Assembly (NCBI GenBank): GCA_965238125.1
Contig: OZ250179.1
Span: 310,001 to 374,000 of the forward strand
DNA: 64,000 nucleotides
Reading direction: 5' to 3'
Source: UBA6623 sp965238125
GTDB taxonomy: Bacteria > Acidobacteriota > Terriglobia > Bryobacterales > UBA6623
The position numbers were made by a program, and so were the translations under genes. Below the pieces are notes generated by a model, which saw only the letters and a program-made list of their open reading frames with translations, was not told where the DNA came from and ran no database searches. Every line of letters starts with the position of its first letter. Position 1 is the stretch's first letter. This document shows, piece by piece, positions 35,501 to 45,301 of the stretch.

Positions 35501-36089
35501 CCGCCAGAACCCCATCGAAGCCCACGTGAAAACGCTCAGCTCCGATGACATGCGCCACAGCGGCTTTATGGCCTGGACCTATCAACTGCCCTTCATGAGG
35601 GACAAGAAGTCGGGTCTGGCGAGGCTGGTCGGCGGCTGGAGCTTTTCCGGCGTGTTTCGCGTTGACCAAGGACGGCCTCTCAACATCTTCATGGCGAATG
35701 ATATGGGCGGTATTTTGTTCAATCCCCAGAAGCGGCCCAATCGTGCCGGCGGCGAGGGGCAAACGAGCGGCAGTTTCGACCCGAACGTCGATCGCTACCT
35801 CTCTTCGTCCGGGTGGACCGATCCGGGTTCGTTCAACTTTGGGAACGCTCCCATCAACGACGGTACCGTCCGTGGCCCGAAAAATATCACCGAGGATCTC
35901 AGCATCTTCAAGGATATGTGGCTGAACGAGCGGTTCAAGATGCGCTTTGAAACCAACTTCGGAAACATTTTCAACCGAGTGGTCTACTGCCCGCCGAACG
36001 GCAACTGGAGCGCCGGTTCGTTCGGGCAAGTCTTCGGGCAGTGCAACATTCCGCGATCGATTCAGTTCGCGCTTCGCGTCGACTTCTAG
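32543..36089 (+). pseudogene. TonB-dependent receptor, Oar-like, frameshift in signal peptide
   Basis: About 1180 residues if the shift is corrected. GGGAGGA and ATG at 32543 start a signal peptide (MMNRYAVGLLVLSL), which runs into the wrong frame at about 32581-32586 and stops at 32620. In the next frame the expected continuation is VVVGSLSAQRADRAQITGVV, then a carboxypeptidase-regulatory-type beta domain (DPTGSFVPGAAVSILDEGTG, GTYTVRVERAGFKTF), a plug (about 120-240) and a beta-barrel ending in ALRVDF, the C-terminal aromatic signal for outer-membrane insertion. Large receptors of this type are an expanded family in Acidobacteriota and take up oligosaccharides or peptides. Only one base is extra, so it could be a recent mutation, phase variation or a sequencing error. 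Confidence 0.85.
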
Positions 36090-36116
36090 TCGCGCTGCAT
36101 AGTTAACCCTTAACCC

Positions 36117-36158
36117 GGGGCCCGGAAGCAAAACGCTTCCGGGCCCCGTTTTCTTTTG
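36117..36158 (+). terminator. Strong Rho-independent terminator of TonB receptor gene
   Basis: GGGGCCCGGAAGC / GCTTCCGGGCCCC, a perfect 13-bp stem with AAAAC loop, followed by GTTTTCTTTTG. Lies 28 bp after the stop codon. The rest of the 36090-36408 gap shows only variants of the GTCTCCAGCC hairpin repeat. Confidence 0.92.
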
Positions 36159-36408
36159 TGTCCACCAGAGCAGCCTCTGGGGCCGCCAGGCCGGTGGGGA
36201 AGGTTTCCAGCCCCGGCCAAGGCGACCCACCCCCAAACCGAGCCGCGACCGTAAGGGAGCGGTGTGAGATGAGGCCCATCAGCAAGAAGGAAGGCGGCGG
36301 ACGCGAAACGATCTGACCGCGCATTGGCAATGAACTGATGCCCCGCCCGGAAGTGCTCAATGCCGAACGCCCCGTCGAGCAAGTCTCCAGCCCTGCCCCG
36401 CTGGCGAC

Positions 36409-38166
36409 TTGAATGAACATCTATGCGAACATCTAAAGGTGTCGTCCGCTCAGGCATCACAAGCTCTCGCCCTCGCTCTCGGCTTCCTGTCCGCCGGCCC
36501 AACGCAAGCCGCCGACAATGCCCTCCCCTCCTTCCACGACATCACCCACCAAGCCGGCCTCGCCTACAAGATCACCTGTGGCGACCCGGTCACCCACTCC
36601 CGCATCGACGTCAACGGACAAGGCGCTTGTTTCCTCGACTACGACGGCGACGGCTTTCTCGACATCTATCTGGCCAACGGCTCTTCGCAAGCCCTCAATC
36701 GCGCTGGCACGCCCCCCCACGATTACCTGTTGCGAAACCAGGGCGACGGCGCCTTCGCCGACGTCACCAAGCGAACCGGCCTCGGCGATACAAGCTGGTC
36801 GAGCGGCTGCGCGGTCGGCGACTACGACGGCGACCCCGACCTCTACGTCACCAATTACGGCCCCAATAAGCTGTATAGAAACGACGGCGGCACTTTCTCC
36901 GACGTGACCCGGCCGGCGGGCGTGGGCGGCCCCGACTGGACGCCCCCCAAGTGGACCATGGGAGCCGCCTTCGCCGACGTCGACAATGACGGCGACCTCG
37001 ACCTATTCGCCGCCAACTTCACGAAATTCGATCCCGAGACCTCTCCACCGCCCCCCACCGAGGACAGCCCCTGCAAGCTCAAGGGCGTACCGATCGTCTG
37101 CGCGCCCGACTACTACGAGGGCCAACAAGACCTGCTCTTTCTCAACAGCGGCGACGGGACGTTTCGAGAAACCGGTGAGGCCGCTGGCCTGCATCAGAAA
37201 AAGCCCGGACACGGCTTTGCCGTCGTCTTCTCCGACTACGACGATGACGGCGACCAAGACCTCTATGTCGCCAACGACTCCGGGCCCAACTTCTACTACG
37301 AAAATGACGGTGAAGGGGCCTTCAACGACATCAGTTGGGAATCGGGCGGCATGGTCAACGAGCACGGCGAGCCGGAGGGCTCGATGGGCCTTACCGTCGG
37401 CGACTACAACAACGACGCCCGGCTCGACATTTTCATCACCAACTTCATCGAGCAGTCAAACACGCTTTACGAAAACGACGGCGACAACATGTTCATCGAC
37501 CAGACAGCTAGTCTGGGCCTCGACCCGGTCGGCTTCAACTACAGCGGCTGGGGCACGAAGTTCATCGATTTCGATAACGACGGCCGGCTGGATCTCTTCA
37601 TCACCAACGGTCACACCGACGAACGCCTCGAAGCCCGCTACCCCACCGACACCTACGCCGAGCCCAACTACCTTTTGCGCAACGTCGACGGCAAGCGCTT
37701 CGTCGACGTCTCCGAAGCCGTCGGCATGCGCAAGATCGAAAATCGCGTCGGTCGCGGCACGGCCTTCGCCGATTTCGACAACGACGGCGACGTGGACGTG
37801 CTGGTGATCAACAAAAACCAGAAACCCACGTTTCTACGCAACGACGGCGGCAATCGCCGGAATTGGCTGACGATCCGCACTCAGGGCGTCGAAAGCAGCC
37901 GCGACGGCATCGGCGCGAAGATCTTCGTCACCACCGGCGATGTGAGGCGGGTATTCGAGGTGCGCGGCAGCGACAGCTACCTTTCGAGCAACGATATGCG
38001 TGTCCATGTCGGTCTAGGCGATGCCGACTCAGCCGACCTGGAGATCCGCTGGCCCTCCGGCCAACGCGACCGCCATGAAGCCGCAACCCCCGGCAAGTTC
38101 TATCTCGCGGTAGAGGGCAAACCCCTCGAGCCCGACCCAAAGGCGCCGCCGCTTCGCAAGCCTTAG
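36409..38166 (+). CDS. CRTAC1/ASPIC-UnbV family secreted protein with FG-GAP repeats
   Basis: About 575-585 residues. FG-GAP/VCBS blades with calcium loops recur (DYDGDGFLD, DVDNDGDLD, DYDDDGDQD, DYNNDARLD, DFDNDGRLD, DFDNDGDVD) and the C-terminus has an ASPIC/UnbV domain (NWLTIRTQGVESSRDGIGAK, VHVGLGDADSADLEIRWPSG). It is exported. The start is unclear: the frame opens at a TTG (36409) or GTG (36439), while an ATG at 36424 in another frame starts MRTSKGVVRSGI, which looks like a signal-peptide n-region. A small indel in the signal peptide is possible. The stop codon lies in the TTAG duplication of the adjacent MITE-like element. Confidence 0.88.
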   Translation: MNEHLCEHLKVSSAQASQALALALGFLSAGPTQAADNALPSFHDITHQAGLAYKITCGDPVTHSRIDVNGQGACFLDYDGDGFLDIYLANGSSQALNRAGTPPHDYLLRNQGDGAFADVTKRTGLGDTSWSSGCAVGDYDGDPDLYVTNYGPNKLYRNDGGTFSDVTRPAGVGGPDWTPPKWTMGAAFADVDNDGDLDLFAANFTKFDPETSPPPPTEDSPCKLKGVPIVCAPDYYEGQQDLLFLNSGDGTFRETGEAAGLHQKKPGHGFAVVFSDYDDDGDQDLYVANDSGPNFYYENDGEGAFNDISWESGGMVNEHGEPEGSMGLTVGDYNNDARLDIFITNFIEQSNTLYENDGDNMFIDQTASLGLDPVGFNYSGWGTKFIDFDNDGRLDLFITNGHTDERLEARYPTDTYAEPNYLLRNVDGKRFVDVSEAVGMRKIENRVGRGTAFADFDNDGDVDVLVINKNQKPTFLRNDGGNRRNWLTIRTQGVESSRDGIGAKIFVTTGDVRRVFEVRGSDSYLSSNDMRVHVGLGDADSADLEIRWPSGQRDRHEAATPGKFYLAVEGKPLEPDPKAPPLRKP

Positions 38167-38343
38167 CCCGCTTTTCTCATCGCGTGGCGAGGCAAAGTGC
38201 ATGAGAGGCCCGTCAGTACGAGGCGCGCGCCGCTTGGCGCGCGGAGGCGTACTTGAACAGTACGGCGAGCACGGCGAGCAAGCGCAACGAAGTAATGGCG
38301 GGCCTATCGTGTGCTTTGCCCGTCAGGCGATGAGAAATGCGGG
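38167..38343. mobile_element. 177-bp MITE-like element with IS1380-like tips
   Basis: Long imperfect terminal inverted repeats of about 50 bp: left CCCGCTTTTCTCATCGCGTG, right reading inward CCCGCATTTCTCATCGCCTG. Flanked by a perfect TTAG direct repeat (38163-38166 and 38344-38347). The tip CCCGCATTT equals the tip of the IS1380 copies in this window, so that transposase may mobilise it (inference). The inside holds further palindromes (CGTACT-TGAAC-AGTACG). No coding capacity. Confidence 0.6.
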
Positions 38344-38352
38344 TTAGCACCC

Positions 38353-38490
38353 CGCGGCTGCAGCCGCGAAGCGGCGACGAAGGCGAAACCCTGGGTACAA
38401 TCCCCCACCCAGAGGAGCCCTGAAAGGGCGGCGGGAAGCCCGCCCACGCATTTTCATGGCGCCATCATGTATCCCCGGATGCATCGAAAT
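38353..38490 (+). repeat. Partial copy of the dispersed composite repeat
   Basis: GCAGCCGCGAAGCGGCGACG, ACCCTGGGTACAATCCCCCACCC, CCTGAAAGGGCGGCGGGAAG and ATTTTCATGGCGCCATCATG match the 13672 copy module by module. Its 3' end lies upstream of the TPR gene, as the other full copies lie upstream of genes. Confidence 0.65.
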
Positions 38491-38616
38491 GAGACCCCCC
38501 TGCCACGCACCGGTAGCGCTCTTCCAGGGCCGTTCGATAGAATGCCCTCAGGGTGCCGGGTCAGTGATTCCGCGGCGCCGACCCAACCAAGCACCCTCTC
38601 GCCGCGGCGATTCAGC

Positions 38617-40179
38617 ATGTCGAAGACAGACCGCAAATCGGTTCGTTGGTTGGCGGCGGCGCTCTGCCTGGCCGCCCTGATCGCCATACCCGCCGTTGCC
38701 GCGCCCAACTCCGCCGACCACCTCCAACGCTCGGTCCAACTGCTACAGCAAGGCGACCTGCAATCGGCCGAGGAAGCCCTCCAGCCGGCTCTCGAAGACC
38801 CCGCCACGCGACCGGTCGCCTATGCCCTGCTGGGCTCGATTCGGCTCCAACAAAAGAAGTATCAAGAGGGCACTCAACTGCTCGAGCGCGCTATCAAGGC
38901 CGATTCGCAACTCGTCGGCGCTCATCTCAGCCTGGCCCAAGCTTACGCCTTTCTAGGGAAAGCCGACCGCGCGGAAACCTTGTTTCGGCGCGTCCTCGAA
39001 CTCGCCCCGGACAACCAAAACGCCCGCCTCGCCCTGGTGCAGGCCGCGAGTAAGAAGGGGAATCATCGTCAAGCGCTTGATCTGGCGCGTCCCGTCGAGA
39101 AGCAGCTTCGCTCCTCCCCCGACGGTCTTCTGCTGCTGGCCGAGGCCTTCGCGGGCGTCGGCGATCACAAGGGGGGCCAGAGCTTGGTTCCCGACTGGCT
39201 ACGGCTCAGGGGCGTGCCCGCCGCTTGGATCATGAAGTTCGCCGTGGCTCTTTCCGACGGCGGTCTGACCGACGAACCGATCAAGATCCTCGAACATGCC
39301 AAGAGCCAAGGTATTGCTTCCTACGAGCTGGCGTTCAATCTCGCGGGTTTCTATGTACTCAAGGGCGACCCGGCACGCGCCTCGGAGAACTACGAGTGGG
39401 CCCTGACGTTCAACGACCGCTCGCTCCCGGCCCTGCGCCAAACCGCGCGCATCGCCGAAAAGCAAGGCGAACTCGAAAAGGCCCTCTCGTTCTTGATCCG
39501 CGCCAAGCTCGAAGCCCCCGACGACCCCGACGTGCTCTTCGCCTTCGGGACGGTCAGCCTCAGGCTTGAGTTCATCGAAGACGCTACCGGGGCGCTCGAG
39601 AAGGCCGCCCGGTTGCGGCCCGACCACAAGCCGACTCGTTACTGGCTGGCGACCGCCCGCGGCGCCGCGCGCCAATACGACGAGGCCCTCGCGCTCTACA
39701 AGGCTCTGCTCGATGAGGACCCGGAAGATCCGCAATTGAACTACGCCGTCGGCTCGGTCTTCTATCTGCAGGTCGCCTTCGACAAGGCGGAGAAGTATCT
39801 GAAGGAAAGCATCCGTCTCAACCCCGAGCAATTGCTGTCGCCTTTCTACCTCGCCATGTCCGCCCAAAAACAGGGGCATGCCGACGAAGCGATGCGGATG
39901 TTCCGGGAGATCCTCGAAACCCACCCCGACCATGCTCAGTCGTATGAAGGCCTCGGCCGGTCGTTGTTCAAGCAACGGCAATACGAAGAAGCGCGCACCC
40001 AATTAGAAAAGGCCATCGAGTTGGACCCCAAATCCCCTGCCGCCAATTATCAACTAGGGCAATTGCTCGTGCGCATGGGTCTGCGCGAAGAAGCCAAGGA
40101 GCGCCTCGCCCTCGCCAAGGGGCTGCGCGAAGAAGAGGAAAAGACGCAGCTGGTGAGAACACTGCTCAATCCGCACTAA
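38617..40179 (+). CDS. Exported TPR-repeat protein
   Basis: 520 residues from the ATG at 38617, chosen because a signal peptide follows at once (SVRWLAAALCLAALIAIPAVAA); the frame is open further upstream through a repeat. About eleven TPR-type helix pairs follow, for example AHLSLAQAYAFLGKADRAET, ALRQTARIAEKQGELEKALS and SYEGLGRSLFKQRQYEEART. TPR solenoids bind partner proteins. It stands between the CRTAC1 protein and the GH51 enzyme on one strand; no specific role can be given. Confidence 0.88.
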   Translation: MSKTDRKSVRWLAAALCLAALIAIPAVAAPNSADHLQRSVQLLQQGDLQSAEEALQPALEDPATRPVAYALLGSIRLQQKKYQEGTQLLERAIKADSQLVGAHLSLAQAYAFLGKADRAETLFRRVLELAPDNQNARLALVQAASKKGNHRQALDLARPVEKQLRSSPDGLLLLAEAFAGVGDHKGGQSLVPDWLRLRGVPAAWIMKFAVALSDGGLTDEPIKILEHAKSQGIASYELAFNLAGFYVLKGDPARASENYEWALTFNDRSLPALRQTARIAEKQGELEKALSFLIRAKLEAPDDPDVLFAFGTVSLRLEFIEDATGALEKAARLRPDHKPTRYWLATARGAARQYDEALALYKALLDEDPEDPQLNYAVGSVFYLQVAFDKAEKYLKESIRLNPEQLLSPFYLAMSAQKQGHADEAMRMFREILETHPDHAQSYEGLGRSLFKQRQYEEARTQLEKAIELDPKSPAANYQLGQLLVRMGLREEAKERLALAKGLREEEEKTQLVRTLLNPH

Positions 40180-40545
40180 TACGGCGCCGAGGCCTTCCTG
40201 GGTGTTCGACGGAAATGTGGAAGAAGGAGCCCGGTTTACCGGGCTTGGTTTCAACTAGGCCGGCCCTTGTAGGGCCGGGTATGGGCAGTGCCGCCGGCAA
40301 CTAAGCCGCTTCAGCGGCCTTCCCGCGTCTTCGGCTTTAGCCCTGGGTGAACCATGCGGAAAATCGCGGGATCGTGTAGACACTCGCGGCGGTGCCGCCA
40401 ATGCTCCCATATTTATGTCGCTCACCCTCGCGCGCGAACCTACCGCGGGGGCCGTCAAGTGTCGTACCCTGTTTAATTACGTTGGCGGCCGTGCCTGGAT
40501 CCCGAGTCGCTGAATCTTCTTCCAATTGAACACCGAGCATTTCTC
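40180..40545. terminator. Intergenic region with two hairpins
   Basis: 366 bp. AGCCCGG-TTTA-CCGGGCT at 40228-40245, followed by TGGTTT, may terminate the TPR gene. A second hairpin, CCGGCCCTTGTAGGGCCGG, is at about 40260. The rest shows no gene; it should contain the promoter of the arabinofuranosidase gene. Confidence 0.45.
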
Positions 40546-42198
40546 ATGACTAACAACAAACGACGCGATTTTCTCAAGACCCTCGTTGCTTCCTCCGCCG
40601 CCTTGTCCGCCCCATCGTGGTTGACAAGCCTCGGCTACGCCCAATCCGGCGGTCCCACCAAAGTGACCGTCAACGCATCGCGCGTGCGCGCCGAGATGAA
40701 CCCGCGCCTGATGGGCGCTTTTCTCGAACACCTCGGCCGCGCCATCTATGGCGGCGTCTACGAACCCGGCTCGCCTCTGGCCGATGAAAACGGCTTCCGC
40801 AAAGACGTCGTCAAGGAAATGCAGGAGTTGCAGTGCCCGATCATGCGCTATCCCGGCGGCAACTTCGTCTCCGGCTACGATTGGCTCCACGGCGTGGGTC
40901 CCAAGAAAGACCGCCCGACCGTGCTCGAGCGCGCCTGGAATTCACAGGAAACCAACCAATTCGGGACCAACGAGTTCATGGACTGGTGCAAGCTGATCGG
41001 CACCGAGCCGCTGATGGCGACGAACCTCGGTACCGGCACGCCCGAGACGCACGTGGCGCTCGTGGAATACTGCAATCTCGAAAAGGGATCGCGTTGGGCC
41101 GACCTGCGCCGCGAGCACGGCTACGAAAAGCCCCACAACGTCAAGTATTGGTGCCTGGGCAACGAGATGGACGGCTGGTGGCAGATCGGCCACATGCCGG
41201 CGCGCGAGTACGGCCGCCGGGCGCGCGACGCGGCCAACCAGACCCGGGGCGTCGGTCCCTCGACCGAACTAATCGCTTGCGGGTCGAGCGGCCCCTTCAT
41301 GCCGACCTATCTCACATGGGACCGCGAGGCGCTTGAGGAATGCTATCCCGAGGTGGACGGGCTATCCCTGCACCGCTACTACGGCAATACCGAGCAGGAA
41401 ACCGGCGGCGACTCCACCCGCTTCCTGGCGCTCAACCTCGATATGGAGCTTCAGATCCAAGAAACCGTGGCCGTTTGCGACTATGTCGGCGGTCTGCTGA
41501 AGTCGCCCAAGAAGCTGTGGCTGAGTTTCGATGAATGGAATGTCTGGTATCGCGCCCGCGGCGGCGACGACGCTAACGGTCACGGCCAATTCGCGCCCAA
41601 TTTGCTCGAGGAGATGTACAACCTCGAAGACGCCCTGCTCGTCGGCGGCATGGTCAACTCGCTGTTGCGGCAAGCCGAGCGCGTCAAGATCGGCTGCCTG
41701 GCGCAAATCATCAACGTCATCGCGGCGTTGTTTACCAACAAAGACAGCGTGATGCGCCAGACGATCTACTACCCCTATGCCTGGGGCATCAAATACGCCA
41801 AGGGCGAGGTTCTCGACTTGCTGGTCGAGTCGGAAACGTACGACATCGAGCGCAAATACGGAGCGAACTACACGGGCACGGCCGTCGCCAGGAAGGAGCA
41901 AGTGCCCTTTGTGGATATCTCGGCCACGCACGACCCGGCCAACGGCAATTGCAGCCTGCTGCTGCTCAACCGTGACCTCGACAAGGAGCGCGAAGTCGAG
42001 ATCACCTTCCGCGACATGACGCCGACCAAGGTGCTGGCGTCGGAAACCCTGACCGGCAAGGACCTCAAGGCCGCCAACTCGTTCGCCAAGCCGACAAACA
42101 TCGCCCCGGCGACCCTCGACGCCCCGAACGCCGGTTCGAAGATGACCGTCAAGTTGCCCGCCCGTTCCTACTCCGTCCTGCAAGTAGCAACGAGCTAA
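40546..42198 (+). CDS. Alpha-L-arabinofuranosidase, GH51
   Basis: 550 residues. Tat-type signal (RRDFLKTLVASSAALSAPSW). The (beta/alpha)8 barrel shows RYPGGNFVSGYDWLHGVGP, acid/base E207 in WCLGNEMDG, and nucleophile E330 in SFDEWNVWY, followed by the C-terminal beta-sandwich (NYTGTAVARKEQVPFVDISAT...LLLLNRDL). This retaining enzyme removes arabinofuranosyl side groups from arabinoxylan or arabinan. Export by Tat places it in the periplasm, consistent with uptake of oligosaccharides by a TonB receptor such as the one 4.5 kb upstream. Confidence 0.94.
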   Translation: MTNNKRRDFLKTLVASSAALSAPSWLTSLGYAQSGGPTKVTVNASRVRAEMNPRLMGAFLEHLGRAIYGGVYEPGSPLADENGFRKDVVKEMQELQCPIMRYPGGNFVSGYDWLHGVGPKKDRPTVLERAWNSQETNQFGTNEFMDWCKLIGTEPLMATNLGTGTPETHVALVEYCNLEKGSRWADLRREHGYEKPHNVKYWCLGNEMDGWWQIGHMPAREYGRRARDAANQTRGVGPSTELIACGSSGPFMPTYLTWDREALEECYPEVDGLSLHRYYGNTEQETGGDSTRFLALNLDMELQIQETVAVCDYVGGLLKSPKKLWLSFDEWNVWYRARGGDDANGHGQFAPNLLEEMYNLEDALLVGGMVNSLLRQAERVKIGCLAQIINVIAALFTNKDSVMRQTIYYPYAWGIKYAKGEVLDLLVESETYDIERKYGANYTGTAVARKEQVPFVDISATHDPANGNCSLLLLNRDLDKEREVEITFRDMTPTKVLASETLTGKDLKAANSFAKPTNIAPATLDAPNAGSKMTVKLPARSYSVLQVATS

Positions 42199-42536
42199 CC
42201 CAAACCGCGCCGCGCGCGTCAGCTAGCGGTACGCGATGAAATAGCCCTGGAAGCCGCGACAGTGGCGAGCCTAAACCGCTTCCTTAGGGGAGTTGCCGAT
42301 ACGGGCGTCCCCGGCCGGTCCGGGCGTCGAAGCCCAACGCGCCGCCGGCCAAGCAGGGGGAGCACCTCCGGGAGCACCTTCCCGGGAACCACGCTTCCGC
42401 CACATTCGTTCGAGTTGCACGGCAGCATCGCATACCACTTGCTGACACGCGCGGCTCGGTTTGGTGTGCAATGCCCGCTGGGACGACTGGGTTGGTCCCC
42501 CCATTCCAGTTCTCTCCCATTGCGGCCGATACCACC
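42199..42536. other. Intergenic region left of the IS630/IS1380 nest
   Basis: 338 bp. Minus-strand frames cross it and would have joined sequence at 45302 and beyond before the insertions (target CTAAG), but no frame has a recognised product. I see no supported gene. Confidence 0.4.
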
Positions 42537-42538
42537 TA

Positions 42539-43631
42539 CTGAGTCTCGCATAATATACTGTCAATCGAGACAAAGAGAAGACTGTTTCCAGAAAGCGGTA
42601 ATCAAGCGCGGTTTGCGGCGCATTCGCCGCAGCGCTTTGCGGGCGCGCTCGTCGAGTTCCCAGTAGTCCTTCGGGCAGACGTTGGGCAACTCGTGCTGCT
42701 TCCAGTACGCCCAAATGTATTCCACCGGGTTCAACTCCGGCGCATAGGGCGGCAAGTACTCCGTTGCGATGTGATCCTCGGAGAGCTGGATGAACTCCCG
42801 CACCAGGCGGCTGCGGTGCGCCGGCAGCCGGTCCCAGACGATCAGCAGTGGGCCGTCGATGTGGCGCACCAAAGCCTTCAGGAAGTCGATGACCTCCAGC
42901 TCGCCGATCGCGCCGGGATAGAGCCGGAAGTAAAAGTTGCGCAACGTCAGCCCGGCCGACACCGACAGCTTGTCCCAGTTGAAGTTGAACTCCAACACCG
43001 GTGTCTCGCCGCGCGGCGCCCAGGTGCGGCAACGATGCGGCTTCTGACTCAATCCGCTTTCGTCGATGAAGACGATCGTACGTTCTTCTTTGCGGGCTTT
43101 TTTTTAATGGCCGGCCAAGTCTTGCGCTGCCAGCCGCGGATGGCCTCTTCGTTGCGCTCCCGCGCTTTGCCGACGGGCCGTTGCGGGCTCCAACCGAGCG
43201 CCCGCAGGATCTTCCAGACATGGCCCTCGTGATAGCGCACGCCGAACTCGTCTCCGATCAGACGAGCGACCCGCGGACAGCTCCACAGCGGCGTCGGGAA
43301 GCCGTGCGCCTCGGGGCCTTCCAGCAGCAACGCCTCGAGGCGTTCGAGCTGCGCGGCGTCCAACAGCGGCTTACGGCCGGCGCGGCCGGCCTGGCGCAAC
43401 CCGGCTTCGCCGTCACGCCGGTATCGTCGCAGCCACTCGCTGACGCTTTGCCGCGCGACCTTCAATCGCCTCGCTGTCTCGGACTGACTACAGCCTTGCT
43501 CGACCAACCGGATCGCTTTGAAACGGCGCTTCTCCAGGGCCTCGAAATCCCGCCGTACGCCTTTTATATTTCCCATACATACAAAGACGTACGTACCCCA
43601 AAAAGGTGTCACTTTATTTTGCGAAACTCAA
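42539..43631 (-). mobile_element. IS630-family insertion sequence, copy 2
   Basis: 1093 bp, TA on each side (42537-42538, 43632-43633), same inverted ends as copy 1 (right end variant TTGAGTTTCGC). Inserted within the left target duplication of IS1380 copy D: with IS630 removed, the left flank reads CTAAG, identical to the right flank of copy D. Confidence 0.93.
42561..43576 (-). CDS. IS630-family transposase made by -1 frameshift (copy 2)
   Basis: Same two-frame design as copy 1. A-run of eight at 43098-43105 (coding strand), HTH part from ATG 43576, catalytic DDE part in the -1 frame to the stop at 42561; 338 residues after frameshift. Noticed differences from copy 1: MGNIKG for MGNTKG, and AHRSRLV for AHRSHLV. 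Conservation of the split in both copies supports a programmed shift over a sequencing error. Confidence 0.88.
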
Positions 43632-43635
43632 TAAG

Positions 43636-45301
43636 CCCGCATTTTCAATTTGATGTATGAGCTTCAGACCATCCAGCGACCTTCAGCGTCTTTATTGATA
43701 GGGGCTAGAGCCCGATAAGGACGCCATGGAGGTCAACACCCGATGGGTGAAAAAGAAAACAAGCCGTTTCAGCTCACGTTCAATGGATTTCTCAAAGTCG
43801 ATTTCCAAGGATCGCGAGTCACCTCGGATGGCGGTCTGATTCTCGTTCGCGAACTGGATGAACGACTCGGACTCGGGAAGCTGATCGACGAGCATCTCAG
43901 CGACTCGCGACAAGGCTTGAACAAGAAGTTCGCGCTGGCCGATCTGCTGCGGCAGTCGGTCTACAGCCGACTCGCTGGCTACGAGGACCTCAATGACGCC
44001 GTTCGAGTATCCGCCGATCCGACCTTTCGCTTGATCGGCTCGAAGAGGAACTGGGATCGCGGAGCAGCCTTGACCTCGACGCTGCATGGCTTCGAGACGG
44101 AGATGCTGGCGAGCGAAGAGAACTTGCTGGGGCTGATGGCAGTGAACCGGGAGCTGGTCGCGCAAGCCGAAGCTCCCGACGGTTCAGACCGCGTGGTGCT
44201 CGACATGGACTCCACGGAGAGCCCCGTCCACGGCCAACAGGAAGGCAGTGCCTACAACGGCCATTTTGAGTCCCTCTGCTATCACCCGCTGTTGCTGTTC
44301 AACCAGCACGGCGACTGCCTAGGCGCGAAGCTGCGTCCCGGCAACGTGCACAGCGCCGAGGACTGGGACGAGCTGCTACTGCCGGAGATCGAACGACAAC
44401 AGGCGGAGGGCAAACAGGTGACGTTCCGCGCCGACGCCGCCTTCGCCAAGCCCGAGATCTACGAGGCGATGGAGGAGCGCGGCGTGGACTACGTGATTCG
44501 CATCCCGGCGAACAAGAGCCTGGAGCTGGAGATCGAGGACATCCTGTTTCGGCCACCGGGCAGGCCGAACGCCAAGCCCCTAGTGCGCTACAAGAGTTTT
44601 CGCTATCAGGCCGAGAGCTGGTCGAAGGCAAGGCGAGTTGTCGCCAAGGTCGAGCATCACCAGGGCGAACTATTCCCGCGCGTCGGATTTGTCGTGACGA
44701 GCATGAGCTTGCCGAGCCGCTCGGTCGTGCGGTTCTACAACAAGCGCGGCACGGCGGAGCAGTGGATCAAAGAAGGCAAACAGGCCACGCACTGGACCCG
44801 CTTGTCGTGTCACCGCTTCCGAGCCAACGAGGTACGGCTGCAACTCAGCGTGCCGGCCTACAACCTGGGCAACCTGTGGCGGCGGCTAGGGCTGCCGCAG
44901 CGAATCAAAAGCTGGTCGCTAACGAGTTTGCAACACAGGTTGATGAAGACCGGCGGTCGGCTGGTCAAGCATGCTCGCTACTACTGGTTGCTGCTGGCGG
45001 AGGGGCATCTGAACCGGCGGCTGTTCGGTGACATGCTGCATAGGATCTGGGCGCTGCCTGTGCCGGGTGGGTAGCGTTGCCCGGGCGAGGATCAACAGTT
45101 TTTGGCTCCAAAAAGGTTTCGCAGGGAGCAGTGTCGGCCGGAGCGCCGTTCAGTCCGCTCAATCAACGTCTGTGAGCGGACGGACGAGCCCTGGCGCCTA
45201 CCGGCGGAGGTGATGTGCAGGGTTCAGCGCGAAAAGACGTGGTATTCGGCGCAGCGGGGGTGTATCCTGTGACCGTGCCAGGGCCAAAATGGAAATCCTG
45301 G
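43636..45301 (+). mobile_element. IS1380-family insertion sequence, copy D
   Basis: 1666 bp with the same ends as copy C. Right flank CTAAG (45302-45306); the matching left CTAAG is split by IS630 copy 2 as C-TA | TA-AG. So the target duplication is a perfect CTAAG and copy D was there first. Confidence 0.93.
43743..45074 (+). CDS. IS1380-family transposase (copy D)
   Basis: 443 residues, intact, nearly identical to copy C and to copy B outside its insertion. Catalytic motifs as in the other copies. One noticed change, KKFALAD for KKFPLAD. Confidence 0.95.
   Translation: MGEKENKPFQLTFNGFLKVDFQGSRVTSDGGLILVRELDERLGLGKLIDEHLSDSRQGLNKKFALADLLRQSVYSRLAGYEDLNDAVRVSADPTFRLIGSKRNWDRGAALTSTLHGFETEMLASEENLLGLMAVNRELVAQAEAPDGSDRVVLDMDSTESPVHGQQEGSAYNGHFESLCYHPLLLFNQHGDCLGAKLRPGNVHSAEDWDELLLPEIERQQAEGKQVTFRADAAFAKPEIYEAMEERGVDYVIRIPANKSLELEIEDILFRPPGRPNAKPLVRYKSFRYQAESWSKARRVVAKVEHHQGELFPRVGFVVTSMSLPSRSVVRFYNKRGTAEQWIKEGKQATHWTRLSCHRFRANEVRLQLSVPAYNLGNLWRRLGLPQRIKSWSLTSLQHRLMKTGGRLVKHARYYWLLLAEGHLNRRLFGDMLHRIWALPVPGG

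Noticed and set aside
38167..38343. Integron attC site
   Set aside because: Long inverted arms, but no GTTRRRY/RYYYAAC core sites and no integrase nearby.
40180..40545. tRNA or small RNA gene
   Set aside because: Hairpins are simple and no cloverleaf or conserved T-loop sequence was found.
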